Shown piece by piece: positions 1-7,745 of a stretch of 37,737 bases of DNA. The stretch is from Saprospiraceae bacterium. GTDB taxonomy: Bacteria > Bacteroidota > Bacteroidia > Chitinophagales > Saprospiraceae. The translations under genes and the position numbers were made by a program. Under the pieces are notes generated by a model. The model ran no database searches and was not told the DNA's origin. It worked only from the letters and a program-made list of their open reading frames with translations. How positions within the stretch are numbered: the stretch's first letter is position 1; every line of letters begins with the position of its first letter. Location of the stretch: assembly GCA_021738725.1 (NCBI GenBank), contig JAIPBE010000034.1, forward strand, positions 1-37,737, read 5' to 3'.

Positions 1-116
1 ATGTCAATCCGCTAGAGTGGTTGACCGATATTCTCAATCGGATTAGCGATTACCCTGTCAACCAACTTGAAGATCTCTTACCCCACAAGTGGAAATCAAG
101 TCCTCAGAATTCCTAG
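1..116 (+). mobile_element. IS66-family transposase, 3' end only
   Basis: Reading from base 3, an open frame runs off the left window edge and stops at 114-116. It encodes 37 residues containing NPLEWLTDIL, NRISDYPVN and LEDLLPHKW. This is the characteristic C-terminus of the large (TnpC-type) IS66 transposase, whose usual form is NPxEWLxDVLxRI...HPxNxLxELLPHxW. Only the tail is visible, so activity cannot be judged. The element's right end is probably a short way downstream; a GGACGGATAC block ending at 138 is a candidate, but the left end is outside the window and the inverted repeat cannot be confirmed. Downstream DNA is strongly AT-rich, as is common next to an insertion hotspot. Confidence 0.8.
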
Positions 117-265
117 ATGTACTTGCTCGGACGGATACGAAATATCGGCATGGTCGAAAAGTGAAATATCAAAATATTTAATGAAAAATGTTGTGAAACT
201 TGGAAAAATTGAAAGAAGCAAAAAAAGTATCTTTAGTTTCCAATTTATAATGAGTCCTTTCATGT

Positions 266-1519
266 TTAATTTTCCTTTTGTATGGTAAAAGTAATCGAAT
301 TTCTATTTCTTTTTTTTGATACTATTAAAGAGTCGTTTAGTATGTTATCATACCAATTATTATTAGTGATAATAATTATTGGTACTGCGTTCTCGTGTGA
401 AACCTCAATGATTGAAGTAATAAATGCAAATGACGAAATTTTTGTCATTCCCCAACCTGGTTCATCTAATATAAGTAAGGGAGGTTTGTCTAGGATTCTG
501 ATTGCAGCTAAAATAAATTTCATTTCAATTATTGATTTTGAACCGATTTCTTCGTCATAACTAAATACTGGAACTTTTTTTTTATTATTCTTGAAATATG
601 TTGTGTATTGAAAAATTAGGTTTTCATAGATAGTCATCACTTTTTCTTTTTCCATTCCAGAATAATATATGATTTTTTCAAAATCCCTATTTAATGTTTG
701 AGCTATTACATCTTGGAACATCATTCTTGCAAAACCTCTTTTCCCATCGGTTTGAATTGTTGCTTCGCCAGATTTTTGCATTACGTTACTTAGCGACATT
801 GAAACAATGCTCTTTCCGCTCCCATTTTTGCCCTTTAAAAAACAGGGCGAGTTAAGGTCAATATCAATATCGTTTATTATTCCTTGAATATTATCATGTT
901 CTTTGGTTAATTCTGATAACGGATTTAGGTTTAATATCACATTCTTGAAACTTATGCTAAACAAGATGGGAGCAAATTTTTTCGAGAATATTATCTTTTT
1001 ATTACTTCGTTCGCCCTCCAATGTTAAAATTATTATTTTTTTATTTTTATTATTATATTCAGTTGTTACATATTCAAAGTATAAGTTACTTTCTGGATTT
1101 AGCCATACGAAGGGACTGCTAATTACCAACTTGTTAACCAAATCTGAAAAGACATATGCCTTTGCTAAGGCAAGTCTCACACATTCTCCGCCAGAAAGAG
1201 TATTTATTTCTTGGTCTTGTATTTCAATAAGATTGAATTTATCCATTGTTTCTTCTGCTCTGTCTTCGGCTTCATAGGCTGATATGGCAGCTGCATTTAT
1301 AGTTTGTTTCGGAGTAGCGAATGCGATGCAATCTGAAGGTGTAGATGTGATGTAGGATTGTTTGTTAAACTCATATTCGGCAATACTATTAAAATTAGCT
1401 GTAAAGTCTAACCAAAAAGTGGAAACTCCTGCATATTTTCTTGGCAATAAGTTGAATATGAGTTCACGAAATCTTTGTTCCCGTGTTTCATAATTTTCAA
1501 ATTCAATTGTTTCTATCAT
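266..1519 (-). CDS. Tandem-domain ABC ATPase with motifs split between halves
   Basis: This 417-residue protein has two ABC-ATPase-like halves and no membrane segment. The first half has a good signature motif (LSGGE, 108-112), but no Walker A is visible and the expected Walker B (around LVISSPF, 131-137) lacks the Asp and Glu. The second half has Walker A GKNGSGKS (230-237), a Q-loop Gln (269) and Walker B LLILDEP (348-354), but the signature position (around EIGSKS, 324-329) is degenerate and the switch His is replaced by Asn (ITNNNW, 385-390). The halves could form one composite ATP site from half-2 Walker motifs and the half-1 signature. Layout recalls ECF/CbiO-type ATPases, but no permease gene is adjacent. 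The ATG start at 1519 follows an in-frame stop 18 bases upstream. The gene is AT-rich and beside an IS66 remnant, so transfer is likely. Substrate and partner are unknown. Confidence 0.72.
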   Translation of the reverse strand: MIETIEFENYETREQRFRELIFNLLPRKYAGVSTFWLDFTANFNSIAEYEFNKQSYITSTPSDCIAFATPKQTINAAAISAYEAEDRAEETMDKFNLIEIQDQEINTLSGGECVRLALAKAYVFSDLVNKLVISSPFVWLNPESNLYFEYVTTEYNNKNKKIIILTLEGERSNKKIIFSKKFAPILFSISFKNVILNLNPLSELTKEHDNIQGIINDIDIDLNSPCFLKGKNGSGKSIVSMSLSNVMQKSGEATIQTDGKRGFARMMFQDVIAQTLNRDFEKIIYYSGMEKEKVMTIYENLIFQYTTYFKNNKKKVPVFSYDEEIGSKSIIEMKFILAAIRILDKPPLLILDEPGWGMTKISSFAFITSIIEVSHENAVPIIIITNNNWYDNILNDSLIVSKKRNRNSITFTIQKEN

Positions 1520-2023
1520 TTTATTATTTTTACTTTGCTAGTTCACGAATGTGTCTAGGAGTCTTTGATATTGTTTATTTCACTTACTTAAAATGTTTTA
1601 TTTCGTTAGGTCGACGTATTTTTGAAGTTTGTGTTATTCCTGATTTAGATTCATTTGTAGAGAATGTGGCGTTGATGTTGGACTACAGTGTTGGTTATTT
1701 CTGTTGTGAGGATACATTTATAACGAAATAAATCTTTGATATGCCTTGTGCGAGTACCAAATTCTATTTTTGTGGTCTAATTTCATTGGGGAGGGATGTG
1801 ATTCTTTTTAAAGTTTATAAATGCGTCGAGGTCCAGTAGGTTATATGTTGTTGTTATGATCACCCAATTCAGCCCTCCAAAGTTAAATAATTCTGTTTGA
1901 ATTTCCACCTTGCCTGATTCTACCTCGATTTCGTCCATCTTTCCCCCATTTTTCTCAACTTTCCTCCTTCCTCAGCGGTTATCCTGATACATCCCTACTT
2001 TTGGGGGATCAGAATCCGTTGCT
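1520..2023. other. Gene-free gap, AT-rich to GC-rich transition
   Basis: I see no supported gene here. The AT-rich character of the ABC ATPase region continues to about 1860, then composition changes to that of the downstream operon. The change plausibly marks the boundary of an acquired segment. The last 100 bases must carry the promoter of the operon starting at 2024, but no clear TANNTTTG box was found. Confidence 0.5.
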
Positions 2024-2773
2024 ATGATACGCAGAATCTTACTTTTCGCCTTCCTATTGGCCCCATTTTTTCTCCTAGCCCAAGCCCCCTCCGCCACGGA
2101 TATCATCAAACGTGCAGACGAGAAACTTCGCGGTAAAACCAGCTATGGCGAAATGACCATGACCATCTTCCGGCCCACCTGGAGCCGGGAAGTCGGATTC
2201 AAGTCCTGGTCCAAAGGCACCGAAAATGCCCTGATCCTCATCACCGGTCCTAAGCGGGACAAGGGTTCCGTCTTTCTCAAGCGGGACAAGGAGATGTGGA
2301 ACTGGCGCCCCACCATCGGCCGGACCATCAAGATGCCGCCCTCCATGATGATGCAGTCCTGGATGGGTTCCGACTTTACCAACGACGACCTGGTCAAAGA
2401 ATCCTCGGCCATCTATGACTATACCCACAAACTGCTGGGCTCCGAAAAGATCCAGGGCCTGGACTGCTGGAAGGTGGAACTGACCCCCACCCGCGATGCG
2501 GCCGTGGTCTGGGGAAAGGTGATCAGCTGGGTGGACAAGAAGGACTATATGCAGCTGCAGACCGAGTTTTACGACGAAGACGGCTATCTTGTCAACACGA
2601 TGATCGCTTCTGATATCACCACCCTGGGCGGGAAGACCCTGCCCGCCACTCTGACCATGATCCCCGCCGATGAGCCGGGTCACAAGACTGTGGTCAAGTA
2701 TCAGAAACTGGAGTTTGACAAACCCATCGCCGACAACTTCTTTTCCGAACAAAACATGCGCCGAATCCAATGA
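2024..2773 (+). CDS. LolA-like outer-membrane lipoprotein-sorting protein
   Basis: This 249-residue protein starts with a Sec signal peptide (about 1-20, hydrophobic core LLFAFLLAPFFLLAQA). The mature part fits the LolA-like 'outer membrane lipoprotein-sorting protein' family (PF17131 type): helical start (ATDIIKRADEKLRGKTSYGE), then beta-rich segments with WNWRPTIGRTIKMPPSMM and GSDFTNDDL. This family has an unclosed beta-barrel that binds acyl chains or lipids in the periplasm. It is first in a four-gene operon and its stop overlaps the next start by 4 bases (ATGA). The context suggests a soluble partner for a MacB/LolCDE-like transporter, probably moving a lipid or lipoprotein. It is not classical LolA, and substrate is unknown. 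Confidence 0.85.
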   Translation: MIRRILLFAFLLAPFFLLAQAPSATDIIKRADEKLRGKTSYGEMTMTIFRPTWSREVGFKSWSKGTENALILITGPKRDKGSVFLKRDKEMWNWRPTIGRTIKMPPSMMMQSWMGSDFTNDDLVKESSAIYDYTHKLLGSEKIQGLDCWKVELTPTRDAAVVWGKVISWVDKKDYMQLQTEFYDEDGYLVNTMIASDITTLGGKTLPATLTMIPADEPGHKTVVKYQKLEFDKPIADNFFSEQNMRRIQ

Positions 2774-3996
2774 TCAAATGGCTGATCCTGGCCTGGCGCA
2801 ATATCTGGCGCAACAAGCGCCGTACCCTCATTTCCGCAGCCTCCGTGGCCTTTGCGGTGATGTTTGCCACATCCATGAGTTCTCTCCAGAAAGGGGGATG
2901 GGACCGCATGCTCAACAATGTGGTCCATTTCTATTTTGGCTATGCCCAGATCCACGCCGAAGGGTACTGGGATGAGCAAACCATCGACCGGTCGCTCGAA
3001 CTCAACCCCGATACTCTGGCAGCTATGTCGGCCCTGATCGGCAACAAACCCATTGTCCCCAGATTGGAGTCCTTCGCCCTGGCCTCCACCGGCCCGATCA
3101 CCATGGGGGTGCTGGTCAGCGGGATCGGCCCCGCTGGTGAGGACAGCCTGACCGGCCTGGCCGATCGGGTGATCGCCGGGCGCTACTTTCTGGATGGCAC
3201 GGAAGATGGCGTCCTCGTCGCCAAGGGGATCGCCGAAGAGCTGGAACTCTCCGTCGGCGATACCATGGTCCTGCTCAGTCAGGGGTATCACGGGGTCAGT
3301 GCCGCCGGCAAATATCCCATCACCGGGCTGGTGTCCTTCGGTTCGCCCGACCTGAACAAGCTGATGGTTTTTATGCCCTTGCATACGGCACAATATTTCT
3401 TTGGGGCCGACGGGCGGGCTACCTCTCTGGTCCTCCAGCTCGAAGGTACCAAAGAGGCGAAGGCAGCGGTGAGCACCCTGCGCAAAAAACTGGATCTGAC
3501 GAAGTATGAGGTGCTTGACTGGGAGCAACTGATCCCGGACCTGGTCTCGGCGCGCAGCCTGGATACAGCTGGTAGTAATGTCATCATCCTCATCCTGTAT
3601 CTCATCATCGCCTTCGGCCTGTTTGGCACGGTGCTGATGATGACCAAGGAGCGTGAATACGAGTTTGGCGTGCTGATCGCCATCGGGATGAAGCGACGAC
3701 TGCTCACAGGCGTGGTCTGGATCGAGATCCTCTTCCTGGCCGCTGTGGGGACGGTGATTGGCATGTTGCTGGCCTTTCCCGTGGTCTGGTATTTTCATGT
3801 CCACCCCATCGTCTTTGAGGGGGAGATGGCCCAGGCTTATATCCAATATGGTGTCGAGCCGATCATCCCCACCGTGGTGGAAGCCGCTATCTTTATCAAA
3901 CAGGGGTTGATCATTTTCGGGATGGCTGCGGTGATGGCCCTCTATCCCCTGATCAAGATCAGCACCTTGTCACCTGTACAATCCATGCGTCACTGA
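2770..3996 (+). CDS. ABC transporter permease, FtsX/LolC/MacB type
   Basis: This 408-residue inner-membrane protein has the FtsX-family layout. One transmembrane segment lies near the N-terminus (about 17-37, after the basic motif WRNIWRNKRRTLI). A large periplasmic domain (about 40-270) follows, then three membrane segments at about 272-295, 320-340 and 370-395. The cytoplasmic loop EREYEFGVLIAIGMKRR between the second and third segments is typical of the family and contacts the ATPase. It overlaps the LolA-like gene by 4 bases and ends one base before the next permease, so the genes are translationally coupled. By family it is half of a mechanotransmission-type transporter that pushes or extracts substrates on the periplasmic side. 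Confidence 0.9.
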   Translation: MIKWLILAWRNIWRNKRRTLISAASVAFAVMFATSMSSLQKGGWDRMLNNVVHFYFGYAQIHAEGYWDEQTIDRSLELNPDTLAAMSALIGNKPIVPRLESFALASTGPITMGVLVSGIGPAGEDSLTGLADRVIAGRYFLDGTEDGVLVAKGIAEELELSVGDTMVLLSQGYHGVSAAGKYPITGLVSFGSPDLNKLMVFMPLHTAQYFFGADGRATSLVLQLEGTKEAKAAVSTLRKKLDLTKYEVLDWEQLIPDLVSARSLDTAGSNVIILILYLIIAFGLFGTVLMMTKEREYEFGVLIAIGMKRRLLTGVVWIEILFLAAVGTVIGMLLAFPVVWYFHVHPIVFEGEMAQAYIQYGVEPIIPTVVEAAIFIKQGLIIFGMAAVMALYPLIKISTLSPVQSMRH

Positions 3997-3997
3997 T

Positions 3998-5221
3998 ATG
4001 GGAGTACTGATCAAGATCGCCTGGCGGAATATCTGGAGAAGCCGCACCCGCAGCCTGGTGGTGCTGGGTGCCATCAGTCTGGGCATCTGGGCCCTGATCT
4101 TCCTCCTCAGTTTTTCCCGGGGAATGGTGTACAACCTGATCGACAACAGCATTCGGCGGGAGATCGGGCATCTGCAACTCGAACATCCCGAATTCAACAA
4201 GCAACACGATTTCCGTTTTCACCTGGAGAATGCCGATTCATTAGGAGCGCTGTTCTTCCAGGATCCGGGTGTCGTATCGGTAAGCGAGCGGGCCGTTTCG
4301 ATGGGGATGGTTTCTTCGGCCAAAGGGGCACGAGGGGTTCGGATCTGGGGGATCGACCCGGAGCGGGAAAGAGGTGTGACGTTCATTGCGGACAAGATCG
4401 TAGAGGGAGAGTTTCTGGAACCGGGTCGAAATCCGATCCTGATGAGCAGTCATCTGGCGGGTAAACTGGGTCTGAAGATGCGGTCCAAAGCCGTGCTGAC
4501 CTTCCAGGACCTGGAAGGGAATATCACCGCCGGCGCCTTCCGGATCACCGGCCTGTTTGATTCCGGCACGACGCCCTTCGACGAAGGGACGGTGATGGTG
4601 CGGCGGGAAGATCTCCTGCGCCTCACTGGTGGTGCCGACCGCGACATCGCCCAGCAGATCGTGGCCATCGTCGATGACCCCGACAGTGTCGAGGTGATCC
4701 GCGACCGACTGGCGCCCTTGTTTCCCGGAGCCAAGCTGCGCACCTATGAAGAGGTGGCCCCGGAAGTGGCCCTGTATGAATCGCAGATCGGCCTCACCAA
4801 TATGATCGTCATCACCATTTTCATGCTGGCCCTCATCTTCGGCATCATCAATACCATGTTGATGGCTGTCCTCGAGCGGGTGCGGGAACTGGGCATGCTC
4901 ATGGCCATCGGGATGAACCGACGACGGGTATTCCTGATGGTGATGTTCGAGACATTATTTCTGGGACTGACGGCCATGCCGGTTGGAATCGGACTGGTGA
5001 TGTTGACGCTGAAGTTTTTTGAAAAGACGGGCATCGATCTGTCCATTTTCTCGGAAGGGATGCGCGAGTTTGGCATGTCCGAGATCGTCTATCCCGATCC
5101 GGTGACCTCCATTTATTTCCAGGTGGCAGGGGCGGTCTTTTTGACGGCCTTCCTGGGGGCGATCTATCCGGCATGGAAAGCCATCCGCCTGAAACCTGTT
5201 GAAGCATTGTCTAAAATCTGA
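3998..5221 (+). CDS. ABC transporter permease, FtsX/LolE/MacB type
   Basis: This 407-residue protein is a paralogue of the gene just upstream. Both begin with IAWRNIWRS/LAWRNIWRN-type motifs, a first membrane segment at about 20-40, a periplasmic domain, and three C-terminal membrane segments. Here the coupling loop is LERVRELGMLMAIGMNRRRV. Two different permeases plus one ATPase is the LolCDE-like heterodimeric arrangement, rather than the MacB fusion. Only one base separates it from the previous stop, and the ATPase gene follows after five bases. The substrate is not identifiable from sequence; the LolA-like first gene points to a lipidated or lipid substrate. Confidence 0.9.
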   Translation: MGVLIKIAWRNIWRSRTRSLVVLGAISLGIWALIFLLSFSRGMVYNLIDNSIRREIGHLQLEHPEFNKQHDFRFHLENADSLGALFFQDPGVVSVSERAVSMGMVSSAKGARGVRIWGIDPERERGVTFIADKIVEGEFLEPGRNPILMSSHLAGKLGLKMRSKAVLTFQDLEGNITAGAFRITGLFDSGTTPFDEGTVMVRREDLLRLTGGADRDIAQQIVAIVDDPDSVEVIRDRLAPLFPGAKLRTYEEVAPEVALYESQIGLTNMIVITIFMLALIFGIINTMLMAVLERVRELGMLMAIGMNRRRVFLMVMFETLFLGLTAMPVGIGLVMLTLKFFEKTGIDLSIFSEGMREFGMSEIVYPDPVTSIYFQVAGAVFLTAFLGAIYPAWKAIRLKPVEALSKI

Positions 5222-5226
5222 TCCTC

Positions 5227-5913
5227 ATGGCTGTGATCGTCACACGCGACCTGTTCAAGACCTACAATCCAAAAACCATCCCGGTGCATGCCCTCAATGG
5301 CATCAGCCTCTCGGTGGAGGAGGGCGAATTTACGGCTATCGTCGGTCCGTCCGGATCCGGCAAAACCACCTTGTTGAACATCCTGGGCGGACTGGACAAT
5401 CCGACCTCCGGATATGTGGAGATCGGCGGTACGGATATCAGCAAACTGAGTGAAAATGAATTGATCGACTTTCGGAAGAACCGGATCGGTTTTGTGTTTC
5501 AGTCGTACAACCTGATCCCGGTGTTGACGGCTTATGAAAACGTCGAATTTGTGATGCTGCTCCAGGGGCGTCCTGAAAAGGAGCGACGCGAGCGTGCAGA
5601 GGCACTTCTGGAAGCGGTTGGGCTGAAAGATCAAATGCGCCGTCGGCCCTCTCAACTTTCCGGTGGCCAGCAGCAGCGGGTCGCGGTGGCTCGTGCCCTG
5701 GCACCTCGTCCGGCTTTTATCCTGGCGGATGAACCGACCGCCAATCTCGACTCGCACACCTCTGCCAACCTGCTGGATATCATGGGCAAGTTGAACCAGG
5801 AAGAGCAGGTGACCTTTATTTTCTCGACCCACGATGCGCGGGTCATCGATCGGGCCAAGCGGGTGGTGACCGTGGAGGATGGGGCGATTATCTCAGATGA
5901 GTTACGGAGTTAA
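5227..5913 (+). CDS. ABC transporter ATP-binding protein, LolD/MacB type
   Basis: This 228-residue cytoplasmic ATPase has all expected motifs: Walker A GPSGSGKT (about 39-46), Q-loop FVFQSYNLIP, signature LSGGQQQRVAVARAL (about 144-158), Walker B FILADEPTANLD and switch His in STHD. The spacing and QSYNLIPVLTAYENV segment are typical of the LolD/MacB/FtsE branch, which pairs with FtsX-fold permeases. It is the last gene of the operon and powers the two permeases upstream. The start at 5227 is five bases after the previous stop. No terminator hairpin is evident; the following DNA is repetitive and gene-free. Confidence 0.93.
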   Translation: MAVIVTRDLFKTYNPKTIPVHALNGISLSVEEGEFTAIVGPSGSGKTTLLNILGGLDNPTSGYVEIGGTDISKLSENELIDFRKNRIGFVFQSYNLIPVLTAYENVEFVMLLQGRPEKERRERAEALLEAVGLKDQMRRRPSQLSGGQQQRVAVARALAPRPAFILADEPTANLDSHTSANLLDIMGKLNQEEQVTFIFSTHDARVIDRAKRVVTVEDGAIISDELRS

Positions 5914-6838
5914 GGTGTTATGGAGTTATGGAGGGGAGGAGATGAAACGCGAAGTCGCTAAGGCGCGAAGGATCACAAATGACTGTTGAAAAGAATGGAC
6001 TGGGTGACAGGTGAATGAATTCCAAGTTCCTGTGTTCCTGCCTGCAAGCCGCAGGCTTGGTTCCTGGTTTGCTTCAGGTTTTAGATGCAGTTTTAAACGC
6101 TTAGCTGTTCAATGTTCAAGGCGTGGCCTGGCGGCCAGCTTGTTCAATGTTTAACGTGAAATTACCTGGATGGAATATTCGTTCCCCAGCCATTGGCCTT
6201 AAAGGCCAAGTCTGGATCCGGCCATCACACTGAATGTGGGATCGTCCGGGCTCGGCCCATTGTTCCTTGTTCCTGATTGGTATGAGATGATCGTGTTGGG
6301 AAGGTGTGCACGCCATGAAGACGCGAAAGGGGTTTATTCGTTTATTCGTTTCCGCCCCGGCGGACAGGTATTCGTTGAGGGGTATACTTGCCACGAAGAC
6401 TCGAAGACACAAAGGGATCACAAAGGCAGGGTTTATTGGTTTATGAGTTTATTCGTTAAGGGGCTTTGGGGTCCCCATCCCGTCCAAATGCCAATACCGG
6501 ATCAGTCAGAATTCATGAGGGGGATAAAGGGGGAGGCGGAAATGCTTTTATTTCGGAGCACGGTGGCCACCCCCGGCATTGAAAATGCGCCTGCGGCGAT
6601 TTTCAATGCCACCCCCGCCGGCGGGGGACATTTTAGGTGTCCCTCTGCCAAAATTTTCTGACAGCTAAAATCCGGCCCTTGCGAAATAACCCAATATCGA
6701 AATCATGCCGTAAGTAGTAACCCTCCTCCCATTGAAGGATGCTTTGGCTTGTAGGACCGAATTCCGAATACCGAACTCCGTTTTCATCCCTGATCCTTCG
6801 AAATAACCCAATAACTCAATAACCCAATAACGTCTCAC
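5914..6838. repeat. Gene-free DNA made of iterated short words and palindromes
   Basis: No gene is supported. The stretch is built from decayed iterations of short words: GTTATGGAGTTATGGAG just after 5913, TTCCTG words (6028-6070), TTCAATGTTCAAGG words (6110-6155), TTTATTCG (6335-6360), CACGAAGACTCGAAGACACAAAG (as shorter pieces, 6392-6420) and AACCCAATAACTCAATAACC (6805-6830). It also has strong palindromes: GGCATTGAAAAT pairing with ATTTTCAATGCC (around 6577-6610) and CCCCCGCCGGCGGGGG (around 6612-6627). Open frames across it are fortuitous. Confidence 0.55.
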
Positions 6839-7111
6839 TTAATCATAATGAAACCGACATTGCACAATAGTGCAGACCTGGGTGTCTTTGGTCTGGCCAT
6901 CAATGGCGTAAACCAGGCGGTGCTCACCAGAAATCCGGCGAGACCAGAATCCGGCAAGGTCATGTTTGAGGGGTTCGGGGTGACCGAGACCGTCAAAAGG
7001 AGTGCGTTGAATGTCCTTGAGGAGGGTCTGGATTTTCTTTGCCATCCGTTTATCCGTTTCCAGCCACCAGGTAAACTCCTCCCAGGCATGTGGCGTGAAT
7101 TGGATGTTCAT
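6839..7111 (-). CDS. yoeB: YoeB-family mRNA interferase toxin
   Basis: This 90-residue protein is a good match to the Txe/YoeB toxins of RelE fold, which cleave mRNA at the ribosomal A site. Visible family landmarks are WxxWLETDKR, KKIQTLLKDI, RTPFDGLGHPEPLKH, GFWSRRI and EHRLVYAI. Known catalytic residues of E. coli YoeB are Glu46, Arg65 and His83. Here Glu46 (in PEP) and Arg65 (in HRLVY) are at identical positions, and the C-terminal His is residue 88 in FHYD, after a small insertion. Length is normal. The start overlaps the antitoxin stop by 4 bases, the usual translational coupling for this operon. Confidence 0.95.
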   Translation of the reverse strand: MNIQFTPHAWEEFTWWLETDKRMAKKIQTLLKDIQRTPFDGLGHPEPLKHDLAGFWSRRISGEHRLVYAIDGQTKDTQVCTIVQCRFHYD

Positions 7112-7371
7112 TCCTTTTCCGGTTCCGCAGCGTAGGAGATCACATCACCCTGTCGATATTGATGAATGGAGGCGGTCAACCGTTCCCTGTTCGCCTTTGT
7201 TGATAGCAGATGAGCCGTTTCCGTCAGGGCATTGTATTCCTTCAGGGACAAGATCACCACGGCCTCGTCGTCCTTGTTGCGGGGAATGATCAGCACGTCG
7301 AGAGATTGTGAAACCTTGTCCAGGTATTCTTTCAGATTTTTCCGAAGAGAAGAAATGGTGACCGCTTTCAT
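7108..7371 (-). CDS. yefM: YefM-family antitoxin (Phd/YefM)
   Basis: The protein of 87 residues begins MKAVTISSLRKNLKEYLDKV, the conserved N-terminal DNA-binding part of YefM/Phd antitoxins. VVILSLKEYNAL and TAHLLST follow, the usual middle helices. The acidic C-terminal tail should wrap the toxin. I chose the ATG at 7371, since a longer frame from 7419 would read through the operator and adds residues unlike the family. The gene precedes and overlaps yoeB. Three TGTACA hexamers lie just upstream, matching the known YefM-YoeB autoregulatory operator, so conditional-cooperativity autorepression is expected. Confidence 0.94.
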   Translation of the reverse strand: MKAVTISSLRKNLKEYLDKVSQSLDVLIIPRNKDDEAVVILSLKEYNALTETAHLLSTKANRERLTASIHQYRQGDVISYAAEPEKE

Positions 7372-7381
7372 TGTTGTTTGT

Positions 7382-7411
7382 TGTACATATAAATGTACAG
7401 GATATTGTACA
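7382..7411 (-). promoter_or_regulatory. YefM-YoeB operator, three TGTACA hexamers
   Basis: TGTACA occurs at 7382-7387, 7394-7399 and 7406-7411, exactly 12 bp apart. The first two form the palindrome TGTACAT-ATAA-ATGTACA. The E. coli yefM-yoeB operator is known to use long and short palindromes with TGTACA cores spaced 12 bp, so this is a strong match. It begins 10 bases upstream of the yefM ATG and should overlap the promoter. Confidence 0.85.
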
Positions 7412-7439
7412 CAAATCAAAACCCAGTCCCCATTCGGGC

Positions 7440-7690
7440 ACGGTTGAAGGATCGTAGGGGTAGTACGACCCCTACGGGGCCGGGATATCTTGTGTCATTG
7501 GTCTGCTATAATCGTTTGACCCCTACGGGGCCAGAAACGTTAAAGGATATTCCTGGATCAACCGATGGTTGGGTGTGCAGAATGGACAAGTTCTCATAAG
7601 TTTCACGAAACCTGAAGGGGTTCAATAGGATAGCCCCGGGTGAAACCCGGGGTTTCCGACGCGCAATACCATCAACCCTGAAGGGGTTGA
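7440..7690. repeat. Cluster of REP-like palindromes
   Basis: Several perfect or near-perfect stems are packed here. GTAGGGG pairs with CCCCTAC (7454-7475). CCCC-TAC-GGGG occurs twice within the repeated word GACCCCTACGGGGCC. CCCCGGG-TGAAA-CCCGGGG lies at 7634-7652. AACCTGAAGGGGTTCAA (from about 7610) and CAACCCTGAAGGGGTTG (7673-7689) bracket the last palindrome. No coding potential is supported. These resemble extragenic palindromic repeats. Confidence 0.6.
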
Positions 7691-7745
7691 AGAGCACGTT
7701 CTACAGACCTGGGCGGGAATCCCCCTGGCCATGCATAAATCCCAA

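Noticed and set aside
67-288. 73-codon frame overlapping the IS66 end
   Set aside because: It runs out of frame with the recognised IS66 C-terminus and into AT-rich DNA, with no family resemblance.
2701-3846. Long open frame on the minus strand opposite the first permease
   Set aside because: It is antisense to a gene with clear FtsX features, has low-complexity His/Gln/Asp-rich translation and no domain. Such frames are common opposite GC-biased codons.
6236-6661. 141-codon frame in the gap after the Lol-like operon
   Set aside because: It is composed of translated word repeats and palindromes and has no domain or start context.
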